47,979 bases of DNA from an alpha proteobacterium AAP81b. Its GTDB lineage: Bacteria; Pseudomonadota; Alphaproteobacteria; Sphingomonadales; Sphingomonadaceae. The DNA lies in the NCBI GenBank assembly GCA_001295935.1, contig LJHX01000085.1:1-47979 (forward strand). Reading direction: 5' to 3'. Below the pieces are notes generated by a model. That model made no database searches, was not told the DNA's origin, and was given only the letters and a program-made list of their open reading frames with translations. Made by a program: the position numbers and the translations under genes. Positions 9,744 through 19,651 of the stretch are shown piece by piece; position 1 is the stretch's first letter; each line of letters starts with the position of its first letter.

Positions 9744-10232
9744 TTAGCGCCACGGGGCGTCGGCGGCAAGGTTGGCGGCGATGGCGCGTTCCCATTTCTC
9801 GCCATTGGCGATCAGCTTGGCCTTGTCGTAGATCAGCTCCTCGCGGGTTTCGGTCGAAAACTCGAAATTCGGCGTCTCGACGATGGCATCGACGGGGCAC
9901 GCCTCCTGGCACAGCCCGCAATAGATGCACTTGGTCATGTCGATGTCGTAGCGCGTCGTGCGGCGGCTGCCGTCCTCGCGGGGTTCGGCCTCGATGGTGA
10001 TCGCCTGCGCCGGGCAGACCGCCTCGCACAGCTTGCAGGCGATGCAGCGTTCCTCACCATTGGGATAGCGGCGCAGCGCATGCTCGCCGCGGAAGCGCGG
10101 CGAGAGCGCGCCCTTTTCATAGGGGTAGTTGAGCGTCGCCTTGGGGCGGAACATGTAGTTGAGCGTCAGCGCCATGCCGCGAACGAATTCGAGCAGCAGC
10201 AGGCCCTTGGCCGAGCGGAGGAAGGCGTTCAT
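9744..10232 (-). CDS. nuoI: NADH-quinone oxidoreductase subunit I
   Basis: A 162-residue ferredoxin-like subunit that passes electrons through clusters N6a and N6b in the peripheral arm of complex I. Two [4Fe-4S] motifs are seen: [12 protein letters not shown] at residues 63-74 and [12 protein letters not shown] at residues 102-113. The N-terminal amphipathic helix ([13 protein letters not shown]) anchors it at the membrane. Length and motif spacing are standard. Its ATG overlaps the stop codon of the aspartyl protease gene (ATGA), so the two are likely translationally coupled. Confidence 0.97.
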   Translation of the reverse strand: MNAFLRSAKGLLLLEFVRGMALTLNYMFRPKATLNYPYEKGALSPRFRGEHALRRYPNGEERCIACKLCEAVCPAQAITIEAEPREDGSRRTTRYDIDMTKCIYCGLCQEACPVDAIVETPNFEFSTETREELIYDKAKLIANGEKWERAIAANLAADAPWR

Positions 10233-10630
10233 GGCTGCTGCACCGCAAAGCTCATCGCCAGCGACACGGCGATGTTGGGGTTCTCGGGGTTGGGCACCGC
10301 CGTCCGCCGCGCTGGATGGACGACCAGGTCCATGTCTTCCATCGGGATGGCGCCGAGCAGCACCTGGTTGCCGAAGACCAGCGCGCCGGTGACGCAGCCG
10401 CGCCCCTGCGTCTCGACGCGGACGCCGCTGACATAAGGCACCAGCTTGCGGCCGCCATCGGCGAGGATGACCTCGCGCTCATAGCGCTTTTCGAGCTTGA
10501 GCTGCCGCGCCAGCTGCTCGGGGATGCACAGGTTCATCGCGCCGGTGTCGACGAGCGCCTCGGCGTCGATCTCCTCGATGTCGCCGCGCGCGTCATTGTA
10601 GAGGCGGACGGCGACGGTCACGATGCCCAT
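10229..10630 (-). CDS. retropepsin-like (clan AA) aspartyl protease inside the nuo operon
   Basis: A 133-residue protein. The active-site motif [12 protein letters not shown] (catalytic Asp28, then Thr-Gly-Ala) followed by a beta-rich domain with [16 protein letters not shown] matches the small bacterial clan AA retropepsin-like family. It has one DTGA motif, so it would need to dimerise to be active; this is family knowledge. No signal peptide or membrane helix is seen. The ATG at 10628-10630 ([10 protein letters not shown]) is preferred over a GTG 12 bases upstream because GGAGG sits five bases before it. It lies between nuoH and nuoI, and its stop overlaps the nuoI start by four bases. A substrate cannot be told from sequence; a role in complex I assembly or turnover is only an inference from position. 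Confidence 0.85.
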   Translation of the reverse strand: MGIVTVAVRLYNDARGDIEEIDAEALVDTGAMNLCIPEQLARQLKLEKRYEREVILADGGRKLVPYVSGVRVETQGRGCVTGALVFGNQVLLGAIPMEDMDLVVHPARRTAVPNPENPNIAVSLAMSFAVQQP

Positions 10631-10646
10631 ATTGGCCTCCACTCGC

Positions 10647-11708
10647 TCATGCCGGGATCGTGTCGAAATGGCCGGTGAACATCAGCCAGCCACTGACGAC
10701 GACGACCCAGAACAGCGACAGCGGCAGGAAGACCTTCCAGCCGATGCGCATCAGCTGGTCATAGCGGTAGCGCGGCACCGTCGCCTTCACCCAGGCGAAG
10801 ACGAAGAACATGAAGAACAGCTTGGCGAGGAACCAGATCCAGCCCGGAATCCAGTAGAGCGGCGCCCAATCAACGGGCGGCAGCCAGCCACCGAGGAACA
10901 GCACCGGGATCAGCGCGCACATGAACAGGATGTTGGCGTATTCGCCGAGGAAAAACAGCGCGAAGGCCATCGACGAATATTCGACCTGATAGCCGGCGAC
11001 GAGCTCGGCCTCGGCCTCGGGAAGATCGAAGGGCGGGCGATTGGTTTCGGCAAGCGCAGTGATGAAGAACATGATCGCCATCGGAAACAGCAGCGGATTG
11101 AAGATGTTGCCGTTGAGGATGCCGAGAACATTGCCCTTCTGGCTCATGACGATGTCGGAGAGGTTGAGGCTCTGCGCGTACATCATCACCGCGACGAGGA
11201 TGAACCCCATCGAGACTTCGTAACTGACCATCTGCGCCGCCGAGCGCAGCCCGCCCAGGAAGGCGTATTTCGAGTTCGACGCCCAGCCCGACATGATGAT
11301 GCCATAGACCCCCATCGAACTGACCGCGAAGACATAGAGCAGCCCGACGTTCAGATCGGCGAGCACCACCCCGGCATCGAAGGGCATCACTGCCCAGACG
11401 ACCAGCGCCAGCACGAAGGTGATCATCGGCGCCAGCAGGAAGACGGCGCGGCTGGCGCCTGACGGGATGATGGTTTCCTGCAGGAACAGCTTCGCCGCGT
11501 CGGCGAAGGTCTGCAGCAGGCCGAAGGGGCCGACGACATTGGGGCCGCGGCGCAGCTGCATCGCCGCCCAGATCTTGCGGTCGGCATAGACGGCAAAGGC
11601 GACACCGACCATCACCGGGAACGCGATCAGCAGGATCAGCGCCAGGGTCGCGAGGAACCAGCCGAGGTCGGCGCCGAAGAGGCCCTGGAAAAAGCCGGTG
11701 AAGGTCAT
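10647..11708 (-). CDS. nuoH: NADH-quinone oxidoreductase subunit H
   Basis: A 353-residue membrane subunit that forms the quinone chamber at the junction of the membrane and peripheral arms. Seen: [20 protein letters not shown] with the conserved quinone-site residues, [31 protein letters not shown], and [20 protein letters not shown] with the acidic loop. Eight membrane helices are expected. The ATG at 11706-11708 overlaps the nuoG stop (ATGA). The following gene is not nuoI but the aspartyl protease. Confidence 0.97.
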   Translation of the reverse strand: MTFTGFFQGLFGADLGWFLATLALILLIAFPVMVGVAFAVYADRKIWAAMQLRRGPNVVGPFGLLQTFADAAKLFLQETIIPSGASRAVFLLAPMITFVLALVVWAVMPFDAGVVLADLNVGLLYVFAVSSMGVYGIIMSGWASNSKYAFLGGLRSAAQMVSYEVSMGFILVAVMMYAQSLNLSDIVMSQKGNVLGILNGNIFNPLLFPMAIMFFITALAETNRPPFDLPEAEAELVAGYQVEYSSMAFALFFLGEYANILFMCALIPVLFLGGWLPPVDWAPLYWIPGWIWFLAKLFFMFFVFAWVKATVPRYRYDQLMRIGWKVFLPLSLFWVVVVSGWLMFTGHFDTIPA

Positions 11709-13726
11709 TCGGCGGCCTCCCGCAGCGGCGCCACGATCTGCGCGACGCACTCGGCCATCGTCTCGCTGGCGCGGGCGATCGGGTTGGTCTGGTAATAGTT
11801 GGTGATCGGCAGCGCGATCGGGCCGGTGGGTGCCGACCCAGCGGTGATTGCCAAGCCGGTCATCGCCGCCGGCGCGACGCTGTCGACCGCCACCAGATGC
11901 GGCCATTCAGCGCCGATCCGGGCGCGCAGCGTGGCGAGGTCGTCATAGGGCAATTTGCGGTCGAGCACCTGCGACAACGCGCGCAGGATCGTCCAGTCCT
12001 CGCGCGCCTCGCCGGGCGGGAAGACGGCGCGCAGCGAACGCTGCACCCGGCCTTCGAGGTTGACCCAGGTCGCCGCCTTCTCGGTATAGGCGGCGGCGGG
12101 CAAGATGACATCGGCGGTGCGGACGCCATGATCGCCGTGCGTGCCGATATAGACGGTGAAGGCGGCCTTGGCGGGCGTCAGGTCAATCTCGTCGGCACCG
12201 AGGACGAACAGTGCCTTGATGCCAGGGTCGCCGACGATGCCGGCAACGCCGCCGTCGCTGACCAGACCGAGGTCGAGGCCGCCGACGCGCGCCGCGGCGG
12301 TGTGGAGGAGGTTCCAGCCGTTCCACTCGTCGCGCACAACATTGAAGCGCCCCGCCAACGCCGCCGCCGCGCCGAGCAGGCCGGGGGTCCGTAGCGCCCC
12401 CATGCCGATAATGATCGCCGGGCGCTCGGCAGCTTCGAGCGCCGCGACCACCTCTGCCGGCAGGTCGGCGACAAGCGCCGCGTCGTCGCCCAGCCAGGTC
12501 ACCGGCCAGGTCAGGTCGACCGCCGGGCCGATGCCGAAGACCTTCGACTTGCCGCGCACCGCGGCCTTGCGCAGCCGCGTGTTGACCAAGGGCGCTTCGC
12601 GCCGCGGATCGGTGCCGATCAGCAGCACGACATCGGCCGCCTCGATCCCGGCGAGCCCCGAATTGAACAGATAATGGCCGCGCGCCGACGCATCGATCTC
12701 GGCACCGTCCTGGCGGCACTCAATGCGCGTCGACCCGAGCGCGCCGAGCAGGTCCTTCAGCGCCACCATGTCCTCGACCGCGGCAAGGTCGCCGACCAGC
12801 CCGGCAACGCCCTCGCCCGGCACGCCGTCGAGGCCGCGGGCGATCGCCGCAAAGGCTTGCGTCCAGCTCGCCGGCTGCAGCTTGCCGTCAATGCGCACCC
12901 AGGGCTTGTCGAGGCGCCGCTCGGCGAGGCCGTCGCAGGCGAAGCGCGCCTTGTCGGCGAGCCATTCCTCGTTGACGTCGTCGTTGATCCGCGGCGTGAT
13001 GCGCAGCACGGCGGGGCCGCGGCTGCCGATGACGATGTTGCTGCCCACCGCATCCATCACGTCGATGCCATCGGTCTTCTTCAGCTCCCAGGGCCGCGCC
13101 TGGAAGGCATAGGGCTTCGACGTCAGCGCGCCGACCGGGCAGAGATCGATGATGTTGCCGCTGATCTCCGACGTTACCGCGCCTTCGAGATAGGAGGTGA
13201 TCTGCATGTTCTCGCCGCGGCCGATGGCACCGATCTCCTCGACCCCGGCGACCTCCTCGGCGAAGCGGACGCAGCGGGTGCAATGGATGCAGCGCGTCAT
13301 CACCGTCTTGATCAGCGGGCCCATGTATTTCTCGGTCACCGCGCGCTTGTTCTCGTCATAGCGCGTGAAGCCCTTGCCATAGGCGATCGACTGGTCCTGC
13401 AGGTCGCATTCGCCGCCCTGGTCGCAGATCGGGCAATCGAGCGGATGGTTGATGAGCAGGAACTCCATCACCCCCTCGCGCGCCTTGCGGACCTTCGGCG
13501 TCGTCGTGAACACCACCTGGCCGTCGGCGGCGGGCATGGCGCAGCTCGCCACCGGCTTGGGCGCCTTTTCCATCTCGACAAGGCACATCCGGCAATTGCC
13601 GGCGATCGAGAGCCGCTCATGATAGCAGAAGCGCGGGATCTCGGCGCCGGCGGCCTCGCACGCCTGCAGCACCGTGGCGCCGGCGGGCACCTCGACCGCA
13701 ATGCCGTCGACGGTCAGCTTCGGCAT
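11705..13726 (-). CDS. nuoG: NADH-quinone oxidoreductase subunit G
   Basis: A 673-residue iron-sulfur subunit of the NADH module of complex I. An N-terminal [2Fe-2S] ferredoxin domain carries Cys34, Cys45, Cys48 and Cys62. A His-Cys3 cluster follows in [15 protein letters not shown] (His94, Cys98, Cys101, Cys107), then a [4Fe-4S] site in [10 protein letters not shown] (Cys146, 149, 152) with a distal Cys in [12 protein letters not shown]. The rest is the molybdopterin-oxidoreductase-like fold without cofactor. ATG at 13724-13726 gives the conserved MPKLTVDG. It is the first nuo gene here; the usual nuoA-F are not upstream. Confidence 0.97.
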   Translation of the reverse strand: MPKLTVDGIAVEVPAGATVLQACEAAGAEIPRFCYHERLSIAGNCRMCLVEMEKAPKPVASCAMPAADGQVVFTTTPKVRKAREGVMEFLLINHPLDCPICDQGGECDLQDQSIAYGKGFTRYDENKRAVTEKYMGPLIKTVMTRCIHCTRCVRFAEEVAGVEEIGAIGRGENMQITSYLEGAVTSEISGNIIDLCPVGALTSKPYAFQARPWELKKTDGIDVMDAVGSNIVIGSRGPAVLRITPRINDDVNEEWLADKARFACDGLAERRLDKPWVRIDGKLQPASWTQAFAAIARGLDGVPGEGVAGLVGDLAAVEDMVALKDLLGALGSTRIECRQDGAEIDASARGHYLFNSGLAGIEAADVVLLIGTDPRREAPLVNTRLRKAAVRGKSKVFGIGPAVDLTWPVTWLGDDAALVADLPAEVVAALEAAERPAIIIGMGALRTPGLLGAAAALAGRFNVVRDEWNGWNLLHTAAARVGGLDLGLVSDGGVAGIVGDPGIKALFVLGADEIDLTPAKAAFTVYIGTHGDHGVRTADVILPAAAYTEKAATWVNLEGRVQRSLRAVFPPGEAREDWTILRALSQVLDRKLPYDDLATLRARIGAEWPHLVAVDSVAPAAMTGLAITAGSAPTGPIALPITNYYQTNPIARASETMAECVAQIVAPLREAAE

Positions 13727-13732
13727 CAACGG

Positions 13733-13750
13733 CTCCCCGAGCTGGGGGAG
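13733..13750 (-). promoter_or_regulatory. hairpin covering the nuoG ribosome binding site
   Basis: CTCCCC (13733-13738) and GGGGAG (13745-13750) form a 6-bp stem with a 6-nt loop. On the minus strand the 3' arm GGGGAG is the nuoG Shine-Dalgarno, six bases before the ATG, so the stem would hide it. Could control nuoG translation or be part of a GC-rich repeat. Confidence 0.45.
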
Positions 13751-14253
13751 GCGTGGAGGGTGTCGCGCAGCGGGGCGCAGGCGGCCATGACAGGATTCCG
13801 GCAAAAGGACGTCGCGGGTGCAGCATCGCTGCGTTGCGGCAGGGCTATAGCGACGGCCTTCGCCGATGGGAAGGCGTCGCCGCGGTATTGCCCGCCGGCT
13901 GCCGTGGCAACGTCGCGCTGGCGGTGCTCACAGCGGATAACATATGAAAACCGTATCGATTCTCGGTGGGGGTGCGTCAAAGCGCCACTATTCGATGCGC
14001 CAACAGTATGAACATGTTACGTGTACGGCATGAAAAGAATGCTACGATCAGGGGTTCTACTTAGCACAACCAGCGACGCTATACCCGATACGAATAAAGG
14101 TTGCACGGTTCGTCGCAAATTTCGATTGAAAGTCGTTTCGTTCACCATTTTGTCGCATTCACCCTCCTAGAACGAACATACAGATCGCCTTCCGGGGGGA
14201 AGCGAGCCGGCAAAGGGCCGGGCGACTGCCAAATTGTTGCGGGGGGTTGCATC
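13751..14253. other. non-coding stretch between divergent nuoG and metalloprotease gene
   Basis: No convincing coding frame is seen on either strand, and no trace of nuoF or nuoE. The part at about 13930-14180 is much richer in A and T than the rest of the window, as expected for promoter DNA, but I cannot assign a promoter with confidence. It separates the divergent nuo operon and the plus-strand metalloprotease pair. Confidence 0.6.
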
Positions 14254-15075
14254 ATGAAGTCGAACTGGATCCGGCCGGTACTGGCCGGCGTTTTGCTGGC
14301 CGTAACCGCCGCCGCGCCGGCTGGCGCGGTCGTCACCAAATCCTGGAATGGCTGGAAATGGGCGCGACAGGGCAATCTGGCGCTCACCGCCGGTGACAAT
14401 GTCTCGGCGCAATGGAAGCCGCTGTTGGCCACGGCCAGCACCGCCTGGTCGGCCGATCCGGTGATCGACATCGCCGTCGCCGCCGGCCGGACGACGGCAA
14501 GCAGTTGCAGTCCCGTCTATGGCACCATCCAGGTGTGCAGCGGCAGCTATGGCTTCAACGGCTGGCTCGGCTATTCCAACGTCTGGCTGCAGGGCGGCAA
14601 CATCGTCATGGGCGTCATCCGATTGAACGATTCCTACTTCGCCGCCGCCAAGTACAACAACGACGCTTGGCGCCAGGCGACGATCTGCCACGAACTCGGC
14701 CACAATCTCGGCCTCGATCATGCCGACGCGGTGCGCACCAACGCCAATCTCGGCAGTTGCCTCGATACCACCAACGACGTGACCGGCGTCATCAGCAACG
14801 GCCCCCTCGCCAATACCGCGCCCGGGGCAGGCGATTTCGCCGGGCTCGGCGTGATCTACGCGGTTCCGGCCGGCACCCAGCTCGCCTCGACTCGCCCAAC
14901 GGCGGTTGCCGGCGCCGGGCTGTTCGTCGAAGGCTGGGAGGGCAGCACCGAAGACACCTGGGTCAGCCTCAGCAACGTTCCCGAACCATCGACCTGGACG
15001 ATGCTGCTGGCAGGGTTCGGCCTGACCGGTGCGGCGATGCGCCGGCGCAACCGCGCAAAATTGGCCGCGGCATAA
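14254..15075 (+). CDS. secreted PEP-CTERM zinc metalloprotease, copy A
   Basis: A 273-residue protein with a signal peptide (MKSNWIRPVLAGVLLAV..., cut probably after PAGA near residue 25). The zinc site HELGHNLGLDH lies near residue 150 and fits HExxHxxGxxH of metzincin-type peptidases. Downstream, SCLDTTND replaces the SCMDxTND usual in this bacterial group, so the Met-turn methionine is Leu. The C-terminus is a PEP-CTERM signal: VPEPSTWTMLLAGFG, a helix, and RRRNR, recognised by an exosortase and sorted to the cell surface. The ATG at 14254 is chosen because it starts the signal peptide. Substrate unknown. The next gene is a paralogue with roughly half its residues identical. Confidence 0.9.
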   Translation: MKSNWIRPVLAGVLLAVTAAAPAGAVVTKSWNGWKWARQGNLALTAGDNVSAQWKPLLATASTAWSADPVIDIAVAAGRTTASSCSPVYGTIQVCSGSYGFNGWLGYSNVWLQGGNIVMGVIRLNDSYFAAAKYNNDAWRQATICHELGHNLGLDHADAVRTNANLGSCLDTTNDVTGVISNGPLANTAPGAGDFAGLGVIYAVPAGTQLASTRPTAVAGAGLFVEGWEGSTEDTWVSLSNVPEPSTWTMLLAGFGLTGAAMRRRNRAKLAAA

Positions 15076-15096
15076 AAGCAACCCGAGCGCGCCCGA

Positions 15097-15121
15097 CGGC
15101 GCCGCTGCTGCAGCGGCGCCG
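15097..15121. terminator. perfect 11-bp hairpin after metalloprotease A
   Basis: CGGCGCCGCTG (15097-15107) pairs perfectly with CAGCGGCGCCG (15111-15121) around a CTG loop, 22 bases after the stop codon. There is no T-run, so it may be a processing or partial terminator hairpin rather than a classical rho-independent terminator. Confidence 0.55.
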
Positions 15122-15344
15122 CACGGACGCGCCATCGTGTGAGGCGACTGCCCGTCGGGGCAAAACAAGCACAAAAGCTGCCACAAGACCGTTGCCGCCG
15201 CGCAACATCGCTGCGGTTCCGCAACCCGTCGTGTTTGCCGACAAAGTGCCGGCCGCCGCAATGGCAACGTCACAATCGCCGGGCTAGCCCTGTCGCTGTC
15301 GGACGGCGTTGGGACTGGGCCGACCTCAGTCAAGGGGTTGCTTC

Positions 15345-16118
15345 ATGCAGGGTTGGAACAGCGCAGCGCAGCTGCGAACACTGGCGCTTTGCCTGGCGGG
15401 TATCGCGCTCGCGGCACCGGCGCAGGCGGTGGTGACGCCGTCGCTCAACGGCTGGAAATGGGGGCGCACCGGCGTCGTCAAGCTCAAGGTCGGCGTCAAT
15501 GTCAGTGCCGAATGGCAGCCGCTGATCGCGCCGACGCTCGCCGACTGGTCGCGCTCGGCGGTGTTCGATCTGACGGCAACAAAGGGCGCCACGATCGCCA
15601 GCCTGTGCAACCCCGTTTACGGCACCGTCCAGATCTGCAGTGCCGATTATGGCGCCACCGGCTGGCTGGGCTATGGCAATGTCTGGCTGTCGTCGGGGCG
15701 CATCGTCATGGGCACCGTCCGGTTGAACGACTATTACTTCGATAGTGGCCGCTACGACACCAGCGCCTGGCGCGCGGCGACCCTCTGCCACGAGGTTGGC
15801 CACACGCTCGGCCTCAACCACAACGACAGCATCCGCACCAATGCCAACAACGGCTCGTGCCTCGATATCACCAACGATCCGACGGGCACGCTGGCGGCCA
15901 ACGGTCCGCGCACGACGACGCGGCCGAGCTATGGTGACTTCGTCGGGCTGACGACGCTTTACAAGGACAAGGACAAGACCCAGCTGGTGCAAACCGGCAG
16001 CACGGTGATCAGCGCCGCCTATGGCATCGTGCCCGAGCCCGGCAGCTGGGCGCTGCTCATCGCCGGCTTCGGCCTTACCGGCGCGATGCTGCGCCGCCGG
16101 CGCGCCGGCATCGCCTGA
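15345..16118 (+). CDS. secreted PEP-CTERM zinc metalloprotease, copy B
   Basis: A 257-residue paralogue of the gene before it. Signal peptide MQGWNSAAQLRTLALCLAG... with AQA near residue 26 as likely cleavage site. The mature N-terminus VVTPSLNGWKWGRTG mirrors VVTKSWNGWKWARQG in copy A. Zinc site HEVGHTLGLNH; the following NNGSCLDITND again has Leu where family members have the Met-turn Met. C-terminal PEP-CTERM signal VPEPGSWALLIAGFG and RRRRAG. The start at 15345 gives a proper signal peptide; GGGGTTGC in front of the ATG is shared with copy A. The stop lies only 2 bases from the end of the convergent dnaE gene. Confidence 0.9.
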   Translation: MQGWNSAAQLRTLALCLAGIALAAPAQAVVTPSLNGWKWGRTGVVKLKVGVNVSAEWQPLIAPTLADWSRSAVFDLTATKGATIASLCNPVYGTVQICSADYGATGWLGYGNVWLSSGRIVMGTVRLNDYYFDSGRYDTSAWRAATLCHEVGHTLGLNHNDSIRTNANNGSCLDITNDPTGTLAANGPRTTTRPSYGDFVGLTTLYKDKDKTQLVQTGSTVISAAYGIVPEPGSWALLIAGFGLTGAMLRRRRAGIA

Positions 16119-16120
16119 GG

Positions 16121-19100
16121 TCAGCTGGCGAGAACCAGGCGCGGCGCGGCATTGGCTTCGGCGACGACATTGTCGGCGCCGAAGGCCCGCGCCAGCCGCG
16201 CCTGGAGTTCGGCATCGAGCAGCCAGTCGCGCCCCAGGGCGACCCGCACCAGGCCGAGGTCCGCCGGCACCAGCGCAACCAGTTCGCCGCGGCCCTTGCC
16301 CTTGGCAGGCACTACCAGCACGCCGAGCTCGGCGACATCGGCGAGGCTGGCGAGCGTCACCAGCAGCCGGCCACGCACCCGCGCCGCCAGCGCCGCCAGC
16401 GGCGTCGCGCCATTGACGCGCAGCCGCGGCGCATCTTCGCCCTGGCGCCAGTTGAGCTCGGCACGCAGCAGCACCGCCGGCGACTCGCGCGCGAAGCGTT
16501 CGAGGCTTTCATGCGCCGCCTCGTCGAAGCAGCTCGCCTCGAACTGGCCGGTGCGGTCCGACAGTTTCAGCGTGAGATAGCGCCCGCCGCGCCCGGTCTG
16601 CGAGGTTCGCCAGCGCGCTTCCTCGATCAGCCCCGCCATGACGATGCCGGCCCGCGCATTGCCATTGCGGTCGAAGCTCGTCGGCGCCGGCGTTTCCATC
16701 GCCTCGCCGAAGGTTTTCGCCCCTTCGGCATCGAGCACGGCCCGCCAGGCATCGACGGGGTGGCCCGAGAAATAGAAGCCATAGGCGTCCTTTTCCTTGG
16801 CCATCGTCTCGGCCAGCGACCATTCGGCCTTGGGCACCAGCATGGCGAGGCCGCGGTCCTCGACCCCCGTGGCTTCGCCGAACAGCGCCGTCTGCGCCGA
16901 AGCGCGTGCCTCGGCGGCGGCCTGGGCGGTGCCGAGCAGCGCTTCGGCGAGCAGATAGACGCCGGCGCGATTGGCATCGATGGCATCGAAGCACCCCGCG
17001 GCGATCAGGCTTTCCAATTGGCGCTTGTTGAGCAGCTTGGGGTCGACGCGGCGGGCGAAGTCGGCGAGGCTGGCGAAGCCTGCCCCGCGCGACGCCACCG
17101 CATCGGCCATCGCCTTCTCGCCGACGCCTTTCAGCGCCGCCAGCGCATAACGCACCGTTAGCCGCTCGCCGTCAGCAACAACGGTGAAATCGGCTTCGGA
17201 GCGGTTGATGCACGGCGGCAGCAACGGCACCCCCAGCCGTCGCGCGTCCTCGGCAAAGGCGGCGAGACGATCGGTGTTGTCGATATCGAAGGCCATCGAC
17301 GCCGCGTAGAATTCATGCGGGTAATGCGTCTTCAGCCAGGCGGTCTGATAGCTGACCAGCGCATAGGCGGCGGCGTGGCTCTTGTTGAAGCCGTAGTTGG
17401 CGAACTTCAGGATCAAGTCGAAGATCGCGTCCGACGTCTTGGGGTCGATGCCATTGGCGGCGGCGCCCTCGCTGAAGCGCGCCTTTTGCGCCACCATCTC
17501 GGCGTGGATCTTCTTGCCCATGGCGCGGCGCAGCAGGTCGGCTTCGCCGAGGCTGTAGCCGGCGAGCGCGCGCGCCAGGCTCATCACCTGTTCCTGGTAG
17601 ACGATGATGCCGTGCGTCTCGCGCAGGATCGGCTCCATCGCCGGATGCAGCAGCTCGACCTTCTCGCGCCCGGCCTTGCGCGCCGCGAAGTTGGGGATGT
17701 TCTCCATCGGCCCCGGCCGGTAGAGCGCGCCGAGCGCGACGATATCGGCGAAGCAATCGGGGCGCACCTGCGTGAGCGCGCGGCGCATGCCTTCCGATTC
17801 GAACTGGAACACCCCGACGGTATCGCCGCGGGCGATCAGCGCATAGACCGCCGGATCGGCGAGCGGCAGCCGCGTCCAGTCGACGGTGATGGCGCGTTTC
17901 GCCAGCAGCTTCTTGGCGCGGTCGAGCACCGACAGCGTCTTCAGCCCGAGGAAGTCGAACTTGACCAGCCCGGCCTTCTCGGCGGCCTTCATCTCGAACT
18001 GGGTCACCGCCATGTCGGACTTGGGGTCGCGATAGAGCGGCACCAGCTGCGACAGCGGTCGATCGCCGATGACGACGCCGGCGGCATGGGTCGAAAGATT
18101 GCGTACCGCGCCTTCGAGTTGCAACGCGACGTCGAGAAGTTTCCGGACCTTGGGGTCCTTGTCGCGCTCGGCGATGAATTCGGGCACGCCTTCATAGGGC
18201 TTGCCGTCCTTGTCCTTGCCCTGCCCCAGCGTCCGCGCCAAGGTCCAGGGGTCGGTCGGATGGTTGGGGATCAGCTTCGCCAGCCGGTCGGTCTGACCAT
18301 AGGGAAATTGCAGCACCCGCCCGACGTCTTTCAGCGCCTGGCGCGCCTTCATCTTGCCGAAGGTGATGATCTGCGCGACCTGCGCCGCGCCATAGCGATC
18401 CTGGACATAGCGGATGACCTCGCCGCGCCGCGTTTCGCAGAAGTCGATATCGAAGTCGGGCATCGACACACGGTCGGGATTGAGGAAGCGCTCGAACAGC
18501 AGGCCATGCTCGAGCGGGTCGAGGTCGGTGATCGTCAGGCTCCAGGCGACGACCGAGCCGGCGCCCGAGCCGCGGCCGGGGCCGACGGGGATGTCATTGG
18601 CCTTGGCCCATTTGATGAAGTCGGCAACGATGAGGAAATAGCCGGGAAACTTCATCGACTTGATGACAGCGAGCTCGAACGCCAGCCGTTCGCGATAGGG
18701 GGTGGCGGCATCGCCCGCGATGCCGGCAGCGGCGAGGCGGGCTTGGAGGCCGGCGGTGGCTTCGGCGTCGAGCGCGGCTTCCTCGGCCTCCGGGTCGCCG
18801 GCGAGGCTCGGCAGGATCGGCTTGCGGTTCGGCGCCATCACGGCGCAGCGCTGCGCGACGACAAGCGTGTTGGCAATTGCCTCGGGCAGGTCGGCGAAGA
18901 CGGCGCGCATTTCGTCGGCGGACTTGAGGCGATGCTCGGGGTTCGAGCGGACGCGATCCTCGGCCTCGACATAGGCCGAATTGGCGATGCACAGCAGCGC
19001 GTCATGCGCATCATGGCCCTTGGCATCGAGGAACTTCGCCGGGCAGGTCGCGACGATCGGCAAATCGCGCGCCGTCGCCAACCGCAGCAGCGCGGCCTCG

Positions 19101-19651
19101 GCGCGCGTTTCGATCGGATCGCCCGAACGGCTGATCTCGACATAGAGCCGACCCGGGAACAGCCCGACGAGCGCCTCGGCATAGCCGTCGACGTCCTGGC
19201 CCTCGGCGAGCAGCCGCGCCAGCGCGCCATCGGCGCCGCCGGTCAGGCAGAGCAGCCCCTCGGTCCGACCCTCGAGCGCCGCCAGGGTGACATGGGCATC
19301 CTCGGGCGGTTCGGTGGCGAGATGGGCTTCGCTGATGAGCCCGATGAGATTGGTGTAGCCGACCATGTCCTGGGCGAAGAGCACCAGCCAGTCGTTGACC
19401 GGCCGCGTCAGCGCGGTGCGCGACCCCGGCCGCTCGATGGCGAGCAGCGCACCGATGATCGGCTGCACGCCGGCATCCTTGGCGGCGGCGGAGAAGTCCA
19501 TCGCCGCGAACATGTTGCCGCGATCGGCAAGCCCGGCGGCGGGAAACCCCGCCTTGCGGCAGGCCTTGGCGAGGGCATCGGGCTGGATGGTCGATTCGAG
19601 AACCGAGAACGCCGAATGCAGGCGAAGGGGGACGAATCCGGCGTGGGGCAT
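16121..19651 (-). CDS. dnaE: DNA polymerase III subunit alpha
   Basis: The replicative polymerase catalytic subunit, 1176 residues. N-terminal PHP domain (FVPLRLHSAFSVLE), where the metal-ligand pattern is partly degenerate. Polymerase motifs: VGPGRGSGAGSVVAWSL, MPDFDIDFCETRRGEVIRY with the two catalytic aspartates near residues 399 and 401, GVFQFESEGMRRAL, LGALYRPGPMENIP, and FNKSHAAAYALVSYQTAW. A tandem helix-hairpin-helix follows, then an OB-fold (GIVMAGLIEEARWR). Length is normal for a DnaE1 type. It ends the minus-strand proS-lolC-lolD-hypothetical-dnaE run, starting 63 bases after the small gene upstream. A long open frame on the other strand is a GC-rich shadow. Confidence 0.97.
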   Translation of the reverse strand: MPHAGFVPLRLHSAFSVLESTIQPDALAKACRKAGFPAAGLADRGNMFAAMDFSAAAKDAGVQPIIGALLAIERPGSRTALTRPVNDWLVLFAQDMVGYTNLIGLISEAHLATEPPEDAHVTLAALEGRTEGLLCLTGGADGALARLLAEGQDVDGYAEALVGLFPGRLYVEISRSGDPIETRAEAALLRLATARDLPIVATCPAKFLDAKGHDAHDALLCIANSAYVEAEDRVRSNPEHRLKSADEMRAVFADLPEAIANTLVVAQRCAVMAPNRKPILPSLAGDPEAEEAALDAEATAGLQARLAAAGIAGDAATPYRERLAFELAVIKSMKFPGYFLIVADFIKWAKANDIPVGPGRGSGAGSVVAWSLTITDLDPLEHGLLFERFLNPDRVSMPDFDIDFCETRRGEVIRYVQDRYGAAQVAQIITFGKMKARQALKDVGRVLQFPYGQTDRLAKLIPNHPTDPWTLARTLGQGKDKDGKPYEGVPEFIAERDKDPKVRKLLDVALQLEGAVRNLSTHAAGVVIGDRPLSQLVPLYRDPKSDMAVTQFEMKAAEKAGLVKFDFLGLKTLSVLDRAKKLLAKRAITVDWTRLPLADPAVYALIARGDTVGVFQFESEGMRRALTQVRPDCFADIVALGALYRPGPMENIPNFAARKAGREKVELLHPAMEPILRETHGIIVYQEQVMSLARALAGYSLGEADLLRRAMGKKIHAEMVAQKARFSEGAAANGIDPKTSDAIFDLILKFANYGFNKSHAAAYALVSYQTAWLKTHYPHEFYAASMAFDIDNTDRLAAFAEDARRLGVPLLPPCINRSEADFTVVADGERLTVRYALAALKGVGEKAMADAVASRGAGFASLADFARRVDPKLLNKRQLESLIAAGCFDAIDANRAGVYLLAEALLGTAQAAAEARASAQTALFGEATGVEDRGLAMLVPKAEWSLAETMAKEKDAYGFYFSGHPVDAWRAVLDAEGAKTFGEAMETPAPTSFDRNGNARAGIVMAGLIEEARWRTSQTGRGGRYLTLKLSDRTGQFEASCFDEAAHESLERFARESPAVLLRAELNWRQGEDAPRLRVNGATPLAALAARVRGRLLVTLASLADVAELGVLVVPAKGKGRGELVALVPADLGLVRVALGRDWLLDAELQARLARAFGADNVVAEANAAPRLVLAS

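Noticed and set aside
14101-14253. Upstream extension of metalloprotease A starting at a TTG
   Set aside because: It would put 51 non-conserved residues before a good signal peptide.
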